From JAVBTT01 sp031550325 (GTDB taxonomy: Bacteria > Bacillota > Clostridia > Oscillospirales > UBA929), in NCBI GenBank assembly GCA_031550325.1, contig JAVBOR010000002.1:1-64000 (forward strand): a DNA stretch of 64,000 nucleotides. Direction: 5' to 3'. Below the pieces are notes generated by a model. It was not told the origin of the DNA and searched no databases. It saw nothing but the letters and a program-made list of their open reading frames with translations. Every line of letters begins with the position of its first letter. The stretch's first letter is position 1. The position numbers and the translations under genes were made by a program. This document shows positions 1 through 8,697 of this stretch, piece by piece.

Positions 1-48
1 GGCACGCCGCCAGCGTTCGTCCTGAGCCAGGATCAAACTCTCTATCAA
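1..48 (-). rRNA. rrs: 16S ribosomal RNA, 5' end only (gene leaves the window on the left)
   Basis: Read on the minus strand, positions 41 down to 22 give the universal 27F primer site AGAGTTTGATCCTGGCTCAG, followed by GACGAACGCTGGCGGCGTGC, the invariant start of bacterial 16S rRNA. Counting back seven bases from the 27F site by E. coli numbering puts the mature 5' end near 48. Only about 48 nt are present; the rest of the rRNA operon lies outside the window. Promoter and leader are at 49-328. Confidence 0.97.
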
Positions 49-298
49 AATTCAAACCAGACCGTAGTCCGGCTTTATCCCGATCAAAAGCTCTTTGGCT
101 CTTAATTACTCATTTACTTGTTTCGGTTTCGCTTATCCCGCACTTTCGCGCGGTTTAAGCTGCCCTCACTTGGTGCGATACTCCCAAGCCGTCTCCGGCT
201 TAGTTGTATCTGTCACGTTATTTAATTTTCAAGGTGCATCTCCGCCGCCCCTCGCGCTCACGTCATCGGTGCGGTAAACTCAGTGAGTTCGGGCGTTA

Positions 299-328
299 AT
301 TATACCATGCAACCCGAGCGTATGTCAA
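299..328 (-). promoter_or_regulatory. rRNA operon promoter (sigma-A type) with a leader of about 245 nt
   Basis: Minus strand: -35 TTGACA (328-323), an 18-nt spacer, -10 TATAAT (304-299). Both hexamers are perfect, as expected of an rrn promoter. Transcription would begin near 292, leaving a leader of about 245 nt before the 16S 5' end. That length suits the 16S processing stalk and antitermination sequences, which were not resolved individually. Confidence 0.85.
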
Positions 329-486
329 GCCGAAAACAAGCTTCAATCACCGGGCGCTCAGTAAATATAACAAAGTTTCTTTGCTTTGTCAACGCTTTTT
401 TACAAAAAAACGAAATATTCTGACGAATATCAAGCGCGGCCTTGCGGGGCACCCATTTTTTGTCAAGAAATCTTTCGACGCGCCTG

Positions 487-585
487 CCTGGCAAGGCGGC
501 CGGCACCGCTCTGCCAGGCCCGGTTTCGGGCAAAAGCGCGCAAAAACAGCCTAGCTTTTTCCCGACGCGCGCATCGGGACTTTTT
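487..585. other. Non-coding gap upstream of metA with two strong hairpins
   Basis: The 330-640 gap has no convincing gene. It holds a hairpin at 487-518 (CCTGGCA pairs with TGCCAGG, with an inner GCGG/CCGC stem) and a terminator-like hairpin at 561-585 (CCCGA, 8-nt loop, TCGGG, then AC and five T on the plus strand). No SAM-I, SAM-II or T-box signature was seen here. The short ORFs that cross the region in several frames lack SD sequences and look spurious. Confidence 0.45.
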
Positions 586-641
586 CGGAGCAAACCACCG
601 TCTGAAACGGTGAACAATTCGTAAAGATGCTCGCTCTCGGC

Positions 642-670
642 TTTCTTTTTCCCCCAACAAATGCTATACT
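642..670 (+). promoter_or_regulatory. Probable metA promoter
   Basis: A -10 hexamer TATACT lies at 665-670, with a weak -35 (TTTCTT, 642-647) at 17-nt spacing. It is about 57 nt upstream of the metA start. The -35 match is poor, so strength and regulation are uncertain. Confidence 0.45.
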
Positions 671-726
671 ACTTTACGTTAGCGAAACGACACAGTTGCT
701 ATCATCATGAGCGAGGGGGCGCTTGC

Positions 727-1638
727 ATGCCTATAAAGATCAGCGATACCCTTCCGGCGCGGCAGATTCTGGACAGCGAAAACATTTTTGTCATGACCGA
801 GCACCGCGCTGTCCACCAGGACATTCGGCCGCTCAGGGTACTCATTCTCAACCTGATGCCGACCAAAATTGCGACCGAGACGCAGATACTTCGCTGCCTG
901 TCCAACTCGCCGCTGCAGGTGGAGATTCAGCTTCTGCAGACCTCGACACACCTTTCCAAAAACACGCCCGGCGAGCACCTGTTGTCTCACTACACCACCT
1001 TTGAGAAAATCAGCGCAAGCCGTTTTGACGGAATGATCATCACCGGCGCGCCTGTAGAACTCCTGCCCTTTGAAGCGGTTGACTACTGGGCCGAGCTGTG
1101 CGAAATTATGCGCTGGTCAACGGAAAACGTGACGTCCACACTCCATATCTGTTGGGGCGCCCAGGCCGCGCTGTACTTCCATTACGGAGTGGACAAATAT
1201 CCGCTTCCCCGCAAGATGTTCGGTGTGTTCGAGCACAACGTACTCGATCCCAACTGCCCGCTGACGCGCGGCTTTGACGACTCTTTCCGCGCGCCGCACT
1301 CCCGCCACACCGAGGTGCGCACCGAGGACCTGAAGCGCGAGCCCGCGCTGGCTGTCCTGAGCACATCGGAAAAGGCCGGACTGTATTTGGCGATGAGCCG
1401 AAACGGGCGGCAGGTTTACGTCACCGGACACTCCGAGTATGACGCCGACACTTTGCAGAAAGAATATCTGCGGGACGTCGAGCGCGGGGTGCCTGTGGAC
1501 CTGCCGGCGGGCTACTTCCCCCAGGACGATCCGAATCTGCCTCCACGCAAGACCTGGCGAAGCCACAGTCACCTTTTATATTCCAACTGGCTCAATTACT
1601 ATGTATACCAGGCAACCCCGTTCAACTTGGAGCCCTGA
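727..1638 (+). CDS. metAA: Homoserine O-acetyltransferase, MetA family
   Basis: Acylates L-homoserine, the committed step of methionine synthesis, in the cytoplasm. The 303-aa product has the full MetA fold. The catalytic cysteine is C142 in HICWGAQA, and the His/Glu of the triad are H235 and E237 in TGHSEYD; these match the positions known for the family. Residue 111 in ITGAPVE is glutamate. In characterised MetA enzymes Glu111 goes with acetyl-CoA use and Gly111 (E. coli) with succinyl-CoA, so acetyl transfer is inferred. The ATG at 727 was chosen because it follows a GAGGGGG SD and begins the conserved MPIKI start; a longer in-frame ATG at 661 falls on the -10 region. No methionine-sensing riboswitch was recognised upstream. 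Confidence 0.95.
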   Translation: MPIKISDTLPARQILDSENIFVMTEHRAVHQDIRPLRVLILNLMPTKIATETQILRCLSNSPLQVEIQLLQTSTHLSKNTPGEHLLSHYTTFEKISASRFDGMIITGAPVELLPFEAVDYWAELCEIMRWSTENVTSTLHICWGAQAALYFHYGVDKYPLPRKMFGVFEHNVLDPNCPLTRGFDDSFRAPHSRHTEVRTEDLKREPALAVLSTSEKAGLYLAMSRNGRQVYVTGHSEYDADTLQKEYLRDVERGVPVDLPAGYFPQDDPNLPPRKTWRSHSHLLYSNWLNYYVYQATPFNLEP

Positions 1639-1677
1639 TTCATCCTGTCATATCATTCTAATAAAGGAGTCGACATC

Positions 1678-2676
1678 ATGTACGGAAACACTCCGGAGGG
1701 CGGAAGCCCTTATTCCCCTCCCACGCGCGGCGGGCCGTCCGACCGCGCCAAGCGGTTGTTCAGGCGCCTTGCTGTGCTGGCAGCCATTGTCATCGTGGCA
1801 GCCATTGTTCTTTCGGGAAGTCTCTACACCATTAACTCCGGCGAAGAGGCAGTCATCACCCGCTGGGGAAAATATGTGGGCACCATCTCCGAGCCTGGCC
1901 TCCAGTTTAAGGCGCCTTTTGTCGACGCGAAAGCCATTGTCGACGTCGAGGGAATTAAGCGCCTTGAGTTTGGCGGGCGCACGCTCTCCAGCGGCGCCTT
2001 CGAAGACAAGCCGGAGGAGGCCATTATGCTCACGCGCGAGGAAAACCTGGTGCTGGCAGACTGGGTCGTGCAGTATCGCATTGACAACAGTTACGCTTAT
2101 CTGTTTAACGTAGAGGACCCCGAAAGCACCCTGCGCATCATTGCCGAGTCGTCTTACCGGCGCGTGACGGCCGCCCACTCGCTTGACGACATTCTGACCA
2201 ATCAGAAGGAGAGCATGCAGAGCGAGATCACGGAGGATCTGCAGGCGATCTGCAACAAATATCAGATGGGCGTGCGCATCATGGCCGTGCAGCTGCAGGA
2301 CGCCTCGCCGCCCGACGAAGTCAAGGGCGCGTTTTTGGACGTCACCAACGCCATCGAGGACAAAAACGCCACGATCAACGAGGCCAGCAAATACGAAAAC
2401 GAGCAGCTCCCCCAGGCCCGCGGCCAGGCCCAGGCGCTGATCAACGAGGCGGAGGGCTACAAAACCAAACGCATCAACGACGCCGAGGGTGCGGTGGCCC
2501 GGTATCTGGCCATTGAGGGCGAATACAGCTCGCAGCCGGACGTCATGCGCATGCGGCTGTACATGGAAATGATCAGGGACGTTTTGCCACGCGTCAGCCA
2601 CATCTATTTTGTAGACGCCGAAGGCAACACGCTTAACTTCCTGCCGCTGGACGGCAGTCAGGTGGTGCAGCCATGA
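1678..2676 (+). CDS. hflK: HflK, SPFH-domain modulator of the FtsH protease
   Basis: This 332-aa membrane protein partners HflC in the HflKC complex, which surrounds FtsH and modulates its degradation of membrane proteins. It has a Pro/Gly-rich cytosolic N-terminus, one transmembrane segment (about residues 38-58), then the SPFH domain beginning near TINSGEEAVITRWGKYVG. A long Glu/Ala/Gln-rich helix follows (about 225-275, including QARGQAQALINEAEGYKT). An AAAGGAG SD precedes the ATG. The gene overlaps hflC by 4 nt (ATGA), so the two are translationally coupled. It follows metA by 39 nt and may be read from the metA promoter. Confidence 0.93.
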   Translation: MYGNTPEGGSPYSPPTRGGPSDRAKRLFRRLAVLAAIVIVAAIVLSGSLYTINSGEEAVITRWGKYVGTISEPGLQFKAPFVDAKAIVDVEGIKRLEFGGRTLSSGAFEDKPEEAIMLTREENLVLADWVVQYRIDNSYAYLFNVEDPESTLRIIAESSYRRVTAAHSLDDILTNQKESMQSEITEDLQAICNKYQMGVRIMAVQLQDASPPDEVKGAFLDVTNAIEDKNATINEASKYENEQLPQARGQAQALINEAEGYKTKRINDAEGAVARYLAIEGEYSSQPDVMRMRLYMEMIRDVLPRVSHIYFVDAEGNTLNFLPLDGSQVVQP

Positions 2677-3662
2677 AAAACAAGCGAAGAGTCCTGTGGA
2701 TTGTCTCGGGCGCGCTGGCCATCTTTGTGATCATTCTCGCCAGCTCGTGCTTTTTCACGCTGGGCGAGGACGAGTGCGCCGTTGTCCAGCGGTTTGGCCG
2801 CATCCAGTCCATGTATGTCAAGGAGATTACGCCCGCCCTGCAGGAGCAACTTGACAGCGACAACAACTCCATTCCCGTCGTGGTCGGCACAGGGCTGAAA
2901 TTTAAGCTTCCCTTTTTCGACCATCCGATCAAATACCCCTATAAGCTGATATCCTATGAGACCATGACGCGCGAGGTCACCACGTCCGACAAGCGGAAGC
3001 TGTACTTCGACAACAACGCGCAGTGGCGCATTGAGAACCCGTACCGCTTCTACATGGCCTACAACAACATCGGCGGCGCTAAGATGCGCATTGATGACAT
3101 TTTATACTCGAGCATGAACGTAGAGGTGGGCATGATGGTGTCCCACGATCTGATCACAAACAAGGCCCTTTCGAGCGAGATGCTGGACAGGCTGACCGAC
3201 CAGGTGTCGGCCGAGTGCTCCAAGTTCGGCGTGTACATGGCCGACATCCGCATTAAGCGCACCGACCTGCCACAGGAAAACTACAACAGCATTTACAACC
3301 GGATGAACACGGAGCGCAACCGCATCGCCGCGCAGTACCGCTCCGAGGGTCTGGAGGCCTCCAGCATCAAGCGCTCCGAGACAGACCGGCAGGTCATCTC
3401 CATCACGTCGGAGGCCGCCAAGCGCGCCGAGGTCACGAAGGGCGAGGGCGACAGCGAGGCGGCGCGCATCTATAACGAGGCCTATGGCAAGAATCCGGAG
3501 TTCTATGAGTTTTACAACATGCTGGAAACCTACCGCGTCACCGTCGGCGAGAGCTCTACGCTGGTCATCCCGCTGGACAGCCCGTTTGCCAAGTATCTGC
3601 TGGGCATCAATGGCTCAGCAGTACCGGCTGGATCTGTTTCCCCTGAAGTGCTGCCCGAATAG
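2673..3662 (+). CDS. hflC: HflC, SPFH-domain modulator of the FtsH protease
   Basis: This 329-aa partner of HflK has an N-terminal membrane anchor (about residues 7-27) followed by an SPFH domain (GEDECAVVQRFGRIQ onward). The helical stretch carries the HflC signature ARIYNEAYGKNPEFYEFY near residues 265-282. The start overlaps the hflK stop by 4 nt. The 3' end runs 56 nt into the 3' end of convergent dpaB, so the two coding regions share 3607-3662 on opposite strands. No terminator is visible between them. Confidence 0.93.
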   Translation: MKNKRRVLWIVSGALAIFVIILASSCFFTLGEDECAVVQRFGRIQSMYVKEITPALQEQLDSDNNSIPVVVGTGLKFKLPFFDHPIKYPYKLISYETMTREVTTSDKRKLYFDNNAQWRIENPYRFYMAYNNIGGAKMRIDDILYSSMNVEVGMMVSHDLITNKALSSEMLDRLTDQVSAECSKFGVYMADIRIKRTDLPQENYNSIYNRMNTERNRIAAQYRSEGLEASSIKRSETDRQVISITSEAAKRAEVTKGEGDSEAARIYNEAYGKNPEFYEFYNMLETYRVTVGESSTLVIPLDSPFAKYLLGINGSAVPAGSVSPEVLPE

Positions 3663-4185
3663 CATTGGGAATCAGCGTCATGTCGGCCACCAGCGAGTTC
3701 GGCTTTTTCAGCGGGTCGTCCTGTCCGAACGGCACGAAAAACACATTCTTGCGCGTCAGCAGCTCCCCGATATTTTTGGCAGCCGTGGCAAGGCCGTCAT
3801 TGGTGGACACCGCCAGGACGATTGGCCGCAGGTTGCGCAGATGCGATTTGCAGGCCATGGTCACGCTTGTGTCGGTGATACCCTGGGTGAGTTTGCCCAG
3901 GGTATTTCCCGTACAGGGCGCCACTAGCAGGACGTCGAGCAGCGCTTTGGGCCCGATCGGCTCGACCTCGGTCAGCGTGTGCAGCGCCTTGTTGCCAGTG
4001 ATATTCTCCAGGGTCTGAATAAACTCGCGCGCGAGTCCGAACCGCGTGTCTGTTGAATACGCCGCCGCCGAAAAAATCGGGGTGATGTCTGCGCCGAGCG
4101 CCTTGAGCTCGCCGGCCAACGGCATCACACTGGCAAACGTGCAAAATGATCCTGTAATCGCAAAGCCAATGCGAACCCCCTTCAC
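3607..4185 (-). CDS. dpaB: Dipicolinate synthase subunit B (flavoprotein-like)
   Basis: Subunit of the enzyme that oxidises the tetrahydrodipicolinate-derived precursor to dipicolinic acid, the Ca-chelating spore-core solute. The 192-aa protein has the flavoprotein-type fold typical of SpoVFB, with the N-terminal signature IGFAITGSFCTF and the motif VAPCTGNTLGKLTQGITD. A GTG start is used, preceded by AGAGGTG, and the GTGA overlaps the dpaA stop by 4 nt. In Bacillus the pair is made in the mother cell under sigma-K; no sigma-K promoter was identified here. The 3' end overlaps convergent hflC by 56 nt. Confidence 0.95.
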   Translation of the reverse strand: MKGVRIGFAITGSFCTFASVMPLAGELKALGADITPIFSAAAYSTDTRFGLAREFIQTLENITGNKALHTLTEVEPIGPKALLDVLLVAPCTGNTLGKLTQGITDTSVTMACKSHLRNLRPIVLAVSTNDGLATAAKNIGELLTRKNVFFVPFGQDDPLKKPNSLVADMTLIPNAIRAALQGKQIQPVLLSH

Positions 4186-4922
4186 AACTGCACACCTCTC
4201 TCTTTGAGAATCTGGTAAAGCGTGTCCCGCATGTACAGCGCCGCGCTTTCGGGCGCCACCTTGCCCGGCAGGGACAGAACCCAGTCAACCTGGATGCCAA
4301 TTTTTTCAGCAGCCTTAAAATCCACGCCGCCCGGCGGCGACGCCAGGTCCAGGATCAGGCAGTCAAGCTTTACCTCGACAAGCCGCATATAGGGGAGCGT
4401 CAGGTGCGGCACTGTGTTGAAGATCAGGTCGAAGCCGCTCAGCTTTCCCTGAAGCTGCAGTGTATTTAGCGCGCGCAGGCCGAACGCCCGAATCCAGGCA
4501 AAATCCTCGGCTTTACGGGCTGAGACCGTGACGACCACTCCCATCGCTGTGAGCCTCTGGGCCAGCAGCTTGCCGATGCGCCCATAGCCGATCACGAGCG
4601 CCGAACTGCCGCTGAGCGTGTGCGCCGTTTTCTCCATCGCGCGCTGAATCGCGCCCTCCACTGTCGGAATGGCGTTGAGGATGGCAAAATCGTTTCTGCT
4701 TAAAAAATCCTGCCCCGTCACCAGGAGTTGTTCGTTGTTCAAATGGCCGTTAAAAAGCGAGGGGTCAACCCCGCTGATCGGAAGCACAACGACACGGCCC
4801 CATTCGGCCGCCAGGGCGGCCTGCGTCTGCTCGTAAAGGCGCGCGTCCCAGCCGTCCGCGTCCAGCAGCTCACATAGTCTGAGGTTGCGCGCGTCCCCGT
4901 TGATTACTGATATGCGCATCAT
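4182..4922 (-). CDS. dpaA: Dipicolinate synthase subunit A
   Basis: NAD(P)-dependent subunit of dipicolinate synthase (SpoVFA). The 246-aa protein has an N-terminal domain resembling the first half of lactate- or alanine-dehydrogenase-like folds, and a Rossmann domain with GSSALVIGYGRIGKLLAQRL. The late motif CLILDLASPPGGVDF is typical of DpaA. The start is placed at ATG 4922 (protein MMRISVING), preceded by GGTGG; the extra 21 codons upstream are not conserved-looking. The same GAAATGGTGGCT-like ribosome site precedes mreB. Upstream is a 529-nt gap holding repeat copy A, so dpaAB is probably transcribed from within or just right of that gap. Confidence 0.95.
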   Translation of the reverse strand: MMRISVINGDARNLRLCELLDADGWDARLYEQTQAALAAEWGRVVVLPISGVDPSLFNGHLNNEQLLVTGQDFLSRNDFAILNAIPTVEGAIQRAMEKTAHTLSGSSALVIGYGRIGKLLAQRLTAMGVVVTVSARKAEDFAWIRAFGLRALNTLQLQGKLSGFDLIFNTVPHLTLPYMRLVEVKLDCLILDLASPPGGVDFKAAEKIGIQVDWVLSLPGKVAPESAALYMRDTLYQILKERGVQL

Positions 4923-5113
4923 AAGCCACCATTTCTCTTTCTGATTCAGTGAATGAAGGGGCACCAAAGCCTCCGGCCCGTTCACGCGAAGGTGTGATGC
5001 GGGTCTTTCCTATGTGTTCGTCAAATGCCCTTCCTGACCTTATTCTATGTCAAATGGCCGCCCACCGTGCATTTGCATTCGAGCTCGACGCAAACCGATA
5101 GAACCTTAAAAAC

Positions 5114-5146
5114 AGGGCTTCTCCGGAGGAAATCCGGAGAAGCCCT
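5114..5146. terminator. GC-rich terminator-like hairpin abutting repeat copy A
   Basis: AGGGCTTCTCCGG and CCGGAGAAGCCCT form a perfect 13-bp stem with a 7-nt loop. No clear T-run follows on either strand: the repeat element starts at the next base. It may be the terminator of the minus-strand glycosyltransferase transcript, or part of the element's outer helix. Confidence 0.5.
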
Positions 5147-5366
5147 CAGGCTGTCAAAGATCCTTTGGTTCTTTGACAAAGCGGGGACAGGATCGCGTCT
5201 TTGTAAAGACGCGTAAAGAAACGCTTTCCCGGAATGAATCCGTGAAAGCGTTGTGGTTTATATTTTTCCTGGATTCTGTCCAGCAAGAACCTGCCGCCTG
5301 TGGCGTCAGGCTCGACGCGAATCCAGGAAAAGGACAAAGGCGCAAAGCGCTTTTTTGACAAGCTGG
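5147..5366 (+). repeat. Multi-hairpin intergenic element, full copy A
   Basis: Order of parts: P1 (TGTCAAAGATCC with GGTTCTTTGACA), linker GCGGGGACAGGATC, P2 (GCGTCTTT with AAAGACGC), P3 (AACGCTTTC with GAAAGCGTT around GGAATGAATCC), then P4 (TTTTCCTGGATTC with GAATCCAGGAAAA). P4 encloses P5, with conserved CCAGCAAGAACCTG and CAGGCTCGACG. The right arm TTTTTTGACAAGCTGGGGGC can pair with the left end GCCCTCAGGCTGTC (12 of 14 positions, with one G-T). The copy lies between the 3' end of the glycosyltransferase and the start of dpaA. No coding potential. Confidence 0.85.
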
Positions 5367-5451
5367 GGGCGGTCACTGACAGCCTCTACAAACGGTTTCC
5401 CATCTCAACGCCCCTTCGGCGAGGTTCTTTGGCAGTCTGAAGCGCTATGCT

Positions 5452-6630
5452 TTATCCGGGGCAAACGCCGTCCCACCGCGTACCCGGGGAGACAGGGCCT
5501 CTCGGGGCGGCGGGCTCTTCCTGCCCGACAATCTTGTACAGGTGGTCGCATAGCGTCTTGTTGGCCTGCCCGGCCACAAACAAATCCATCGCCTCACGCA
5601 TCAGCGCAACGCGCTCGGGGTGGGTCAGCAGCACGTAAATGAGCTCATGCACCGGCATGGTCTTTGTGGCGTGCATGGCCAGGCCATAGTTGAGCAAATA
5701 GGCCTCGTTGTCCTCCTCCTGCCCGGGAATCGGGCTGGAAAGAACCAGCGGCTTGCGCTTGGCCAGCGCCTCCGAAACCGTCAACCCGCCGGGCTTGGTG
5801 ACGATGATGTCGGCGGCGTCCATGCACAGTTCAATATTGTCCACATAGCCCAGCACAAGTGTGGGGATGGAAAAGGTTCTCCGGCTGAGCAGCTCAAAGG
5901 TCTTTTCATTGCGTCCGCAAACGCAGATCATCTGGACGTCCAGTCCGGACTGCGCCAGTTTGTCCACGGTGTCGGCCATGTTGCCAAAGCCCATCGAGCC
6001 CGACATGATCAGCACTGTCGCGCGGTCAGCGTCGAGGGCAAGCTGGCGGCGCGCCTCGGCCTTTTCGACGCAACGCTCATATTTGGGGTTGACCGGGATG
6101 CCGAACGGCAGAAGCCTGTCGGCGTCCAGGCCGCGCTGCAGCGCGCGAAACGTCATCAGCTCGCTGCAGATGACCACGCCGTCTATGTGGCGCATACACT
6201 CCCAGAGCGGATGAATGGCGTAATCGGTGATAATGCCCACATGCTTGGCCCGGAGCACACGCTGGTCGGCCAGTTCGTCAATAATCTGCGCGGCAAACGG
6301 ATGGGTTGACAGCACCACATCCGGGTTGAAGGACTGTACATGCCCGAAGATTTTGTCCGAAATGAGCTCGCTTGTCAAAAAGGCGATCATGGACTTGCGC
6401 AGCAGGCTGTCGGTTTCCAGGAAGTGGTAGGCCTTTCCAAAGCTGCCCGGGATATACTTGCTGGACAGCAGATACCCCTTGTCGACCGCCTTGTATAAAA
6501 AACGGTTGATATACCGGAACATGTCCACCGTTTTCACCTGCGCGCCACGGCGCTCCATCTCCGCACCGACGGCTGCGGCCGTCGCATGGTGCCCCTGGCC
6601 CGCCGTAATGGATGCAAGTAAAACCTTCAT
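5452..6630 (-). CDS. Glycosyltransferase of the MGDG synthase / processive diacylglycerol glucosyltransferase family
   Basis: The 392-aa GT28-type enzyme is predicted to add a sugar from a UDP-sugar to a membrane lipid acceptor at the cytoplasmic face. The N-terminus LLASITAGQGHHATAAAV is the glycine-rich acceptor loop of the MGDG_synth domain. The C-terminal half has the MurG-like donor site, including GSMGFGNMADTV near residue 214 and the sugar-nucleotide-binding stretch DIIVTKPGGLTVSEALA. It is a homologue of UgtP-type enzymes; the exact sugar and lipid cannot be told from sequence. A GAGGG SD lies upstream. It is followed by repeat copy A. Confidence 0.85.
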   Translation of the reverse strand: MKVLLASITAGQGHHATAAAVGAEMERRGAQVKTVDMFRYINRFLYKAVDKGYLLSSKYIPGSFGKAYHFLETDSLLRKSMIAFLTSELISDKIFGHVQSFNPDVVLSTHPFAAQIIDELADQRVLRAKHVGIITDYAIHPLWECMRHIDGVVICSELMTFRALQRGLDADRLLPFGIPVNPKYERCVEKAEARRQLALDADRATVLIMSGSMGFGNMADTVDKLAQSGLDVQMICVCGRNEKTFELLSRRTFSIPTLVLGYVDNIELCMDAADIIVTKPGGLTVSEALAKRKPLVLSSPIPGQEEDNEAYLLNYGLAMHATKTMPVHELIYVLLTHPERVALMREAMDLFVAGQANKTLCDHLYKIVGQEEPAAPRGPVSPGTRWDGVCPG

Positions 6631-6806
6631 AAGCCTAAGCCCTCACTCCCGCTTTAAAATCGCGGCGCTGCGAACAAATACTCCCGCATTTGAATAAACG
6701 CCCTGCGAAAAGGGTATTGTTCCCATAGTATACCGCGAAAAGCGCTTTGATGCAAGCAAAGGCACGGAGCCGGCGCGGCTGCGGGCGGGATATCGGCGCT
6801 GCGCCG

Positions 6807-7118
6807 CTACAGCGGCTGATCCTCGGATGATTCCATCTGCGCGGGGCCCTGCCGGTCAAACTCCGTCTCGTCGGCCAAAAACTTCTCAATGATGCACCGC
6901 TCGAGGGTCTTTCTCATCTCTGAATTGATGGGGTGCACAATGTCCCGAAAGCTCCCGTCGGGCATTTTCCGTGACGGCATCGCGATAAACAGCCGTTCAG
7001 GCCCTTCAATGACCTTGATGTCGTGCACGGCCAATTCGTTGTCAAAGGCGACCGAAACGATCGCGCGCATGCGTCCGCAGTCCTGGACGCGGTTAATTTT
7101 GATGTGAGTGACGTTCAT
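6807..7118 (-). CDS. spoVG: SpoVG, septation/sporulation regulator
   Basis: This 103-aa protein is almost entirely the SpoVG fold, a small RNA/DNA-binding regulator involved in asymmetric septation and gene control in Firmicutes. Diagnostic segments are MNVTHIKINRV, GPERLFIAMPSRK and FRDIVHPINSEMR. The C-terminal tail (from about residue 88) is acidic and variable. A strong AAGGAG SD lies 7 nt before the ATG. The gene diverges from murC across a 120-nt gap. In Bacillus spoVG is driven by sigma-H; a convincing sigma-H promoter could not be picked out here. Confidence 0.95.
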   Translation of the reverse strand: MNVTHIKINRVQDCGRMRAIVSVAFDNELAVHDIKVIEGPERLFIAMPSRKMPDGSFRDIVHPINSEMRKTLERCIIEKFLADETEFDRQGPAQMESSEDQPL

Positions 7119-7238
7119 ACAGTTCTCCTTAGGTTTTAAGCAGTTGATCTTTAAAGTTCAAAAACCATATTTCTATATTTCTCAAAAAGATATATAATAT
7201 TACGAAGACCTTTGAATTGAAAACAATGGAGGATTCCC

Positions 7239-8597
7239 ATGGAGAATATCCGTTCATACCTGTTCCCCGGCGCCGAAGTGTTCATGATCGGCATCGGCGG
7301 CGTCTCGATGTCCGCGCTGGCGGAGGTGCTTCACGCAAGAGGGCTGATGGTCTCGGGCGCCGACCGTCAGGACAGCCAGGCGCTTGACCGCCTGAGGGCG
7401 TCGGGGCTGACGGTCACCGTCGGCGAAGACGGCGGTCTGACGGGGAGCCCTGTCTGCGCAATCCGCACGGCAGCCGCGCGGGATGACAACCCACTTGTAC
7501 TCGCGGCGCGGGCGCGGGGGATTCCAGTTTTGGATCGCGCGGAGGTCTGGGGAACGCTCATGACCGAGTACAGAAACTGTGTGTGCGTGGCCGGTACGCA
7601 CGGCAAAACCAGCACGACGTCCATGCTTGCGCACATCACCATGGCCGCGGGACTCGATCCAACCATCATGCTCGGCGGCACCCTGCCCTTACTAGGCGCC
7701 GGTCATCGCATCGGGAAGGGCGACCTCATCGTCGCGGAATCCTGCGAGTACTGTAACTCTTTTCTGAAATTCAACCCCACCCTGGCCCTCGTGCTGAACG
7801 CCGAAGCCGATCATCTGGATTTTTTCAAGGACCTGGATGATATCATTTCCTCCTTTTGCCGCTTCTGCCAGCGCACGTCGCCGGACGGTAAGATTCTCAT
7901 CTACACCGGCGACGCGGGCGCACGTCGGGTCGCCGACGCGCTGACGCGGCCGGTTGTGCGATTTGGTCCGGGGGAAGAGTTCCGCGCTGAAAACATTCGC
8001 ACCGAGCGCGGGTGCCGGACCTTCGACATCGTAAACGGTTCCACGCTTTATACGAGTGTGGCGCTGGCCGTTCCGGGGGAGCACAATATGTTAAACGCGC
8101 TGGCTGCGGCCTGTGCCTCCTGCGTTCTGGGCATAGACGGCGACGCTGTACGCGCCGGGCTGGAAAGCTTTCACGGCGCCGGGCGGCGCCTGGAGTTCAA
8201 GGGGACGCGGCTGGGCGGCATTCCGGTTTACGACGATTACGCTCATCACCCGTCCGAGATTACGGCGACGCTCACGGCCGTGCGCGACATGGGCTTCGGC
8301 CGGATTCTCTGCGCGTTTCAGCCGCATACTTATTCCCGCACGCAGGCGCTGTTTGACGACTTTGTCGACGCTCTGAAGCTCGCCGATCTTACGTTTCTCT
8401 CCGAGATTTACGCCGCGCGGGAGGCGAACACCGGCGAGGTGACCTCCGCCAGGCTGGCGGCGCGCATCCCCCACGCCGTGTATGCGCCGTCCTTTGCCGA
8501 GCTGGCCGAAGAGATCAAAGTGGCCGCAAAGCCCGACGACGTGGTGCTGACGATGGGCGCGGGAGACATCTATAAACTGTCGGATTTCCTGGTTTAG
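7239..8597 (+). CDS. murC: UDP-N-acetylmuramate--L-alanine ligase
   Basis: Adds the first amino acid of the peptidoglycan stem peptide (ATP-dependent, cytoplasmic). The 452-aa protein has the N-terminal UDP-binding Rossmann domain (GIGGVSMSALAEVLHARG). The central Mur ligase domain carries the P-loop GTHGKTSTTSM near residue 121, and the C-terminal domain includes DDYAHHPSEITATL. GGAGG precedes the ATG. A TATAAT at 7193-7198 could be its -10, although the -35 is weak. It ends at a bidirectional terminator shared with convergent mreB. Confidence 0.97.
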   Translation: MENIRSYLFPGAEVFMIGIGGVSMSALAEVLHARGLMVSGADRQDSQALDRLRASGLTVTVGEDGGLTGSPVCAIRTAAARDDNPLVLAARARGIPVLDRAEVWGTLMTEYRNCVCVAGTHGKTSTTSMLAHITMAAGLDPTIMLGGTLPLLGAGHRIGKGDLIVAESCEYCNSFLKFNPTLALVLNAEADHLDFFKDLDDIISSFCRFCQRTSPDGKILIYTGDAGARRVADALTRPVVRFGPGEEFRAENIRTERGCRTFDIVNGSTLYTSVALAVPGEHNMLNALAAACASCVLGIDGDAVRAGLESFHGAGRRLEFKGTRLGGIPVYDDYAHHPSEITATLTAVRDMGFGRILCAFQPHTYSRTQALFDDFVDALKLADLTFLSEIYAAREANTGEVTSARLAARIPHAVYAPSFAELAEEIKVAAKPDDVVLTMGAGDIYKLSDFLV

Positions 8598-8638
8598 CCC
8601 ATGGGAAAACGCATGGAAAATGCCATAAAAACAAATAC

Positions 8639-8670
8639 AAGCCTCACCGGTTTTGTACCCGGCGAGGCTT
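8639..8670. terminator. Bidirectional terminator between murC and mreB
   Basis: AAGCCTC-A-CCGG and CCGG-C-GAGGCTT form an 11-bp stem with one mismatch and an 8-nt loop, ending in a short T-run on both strands. It lies between the convergent ends of murC (8597) and mreB (8698). Confidence 0.75.
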
Positions 8671-8697
8671 TCTGCATTCTGTAGACAATATAGAAGA

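Noticed and set aside
36..300. tRNA or additional RNA genes in the rrn leader and elsewhere in the window
   Set aside because: No cloverleaf with T-loop GTTCGAATC-type bases was found on reading either strand; a tRNAscan run would settle it.
330..726. SAM or T-box riboswitch upstream of metA
   Set aside because: None of the conserved SAM-I, SAM-II or T-box blocks could be found; only generic hairpins are present.
661..726. 22-codon N-terminal extension of metA from ATG 661
   Set aside because: It starts on the -10 region and lacks family similarity; the SD supports 727.
5147..5366. Small proteins encoded by the repeat elements (frames over copies A, F, G)
   Set aside because: The frames have no SD, differ in start and stop between copies, and the conservation is in stem pairing rather than in codons.
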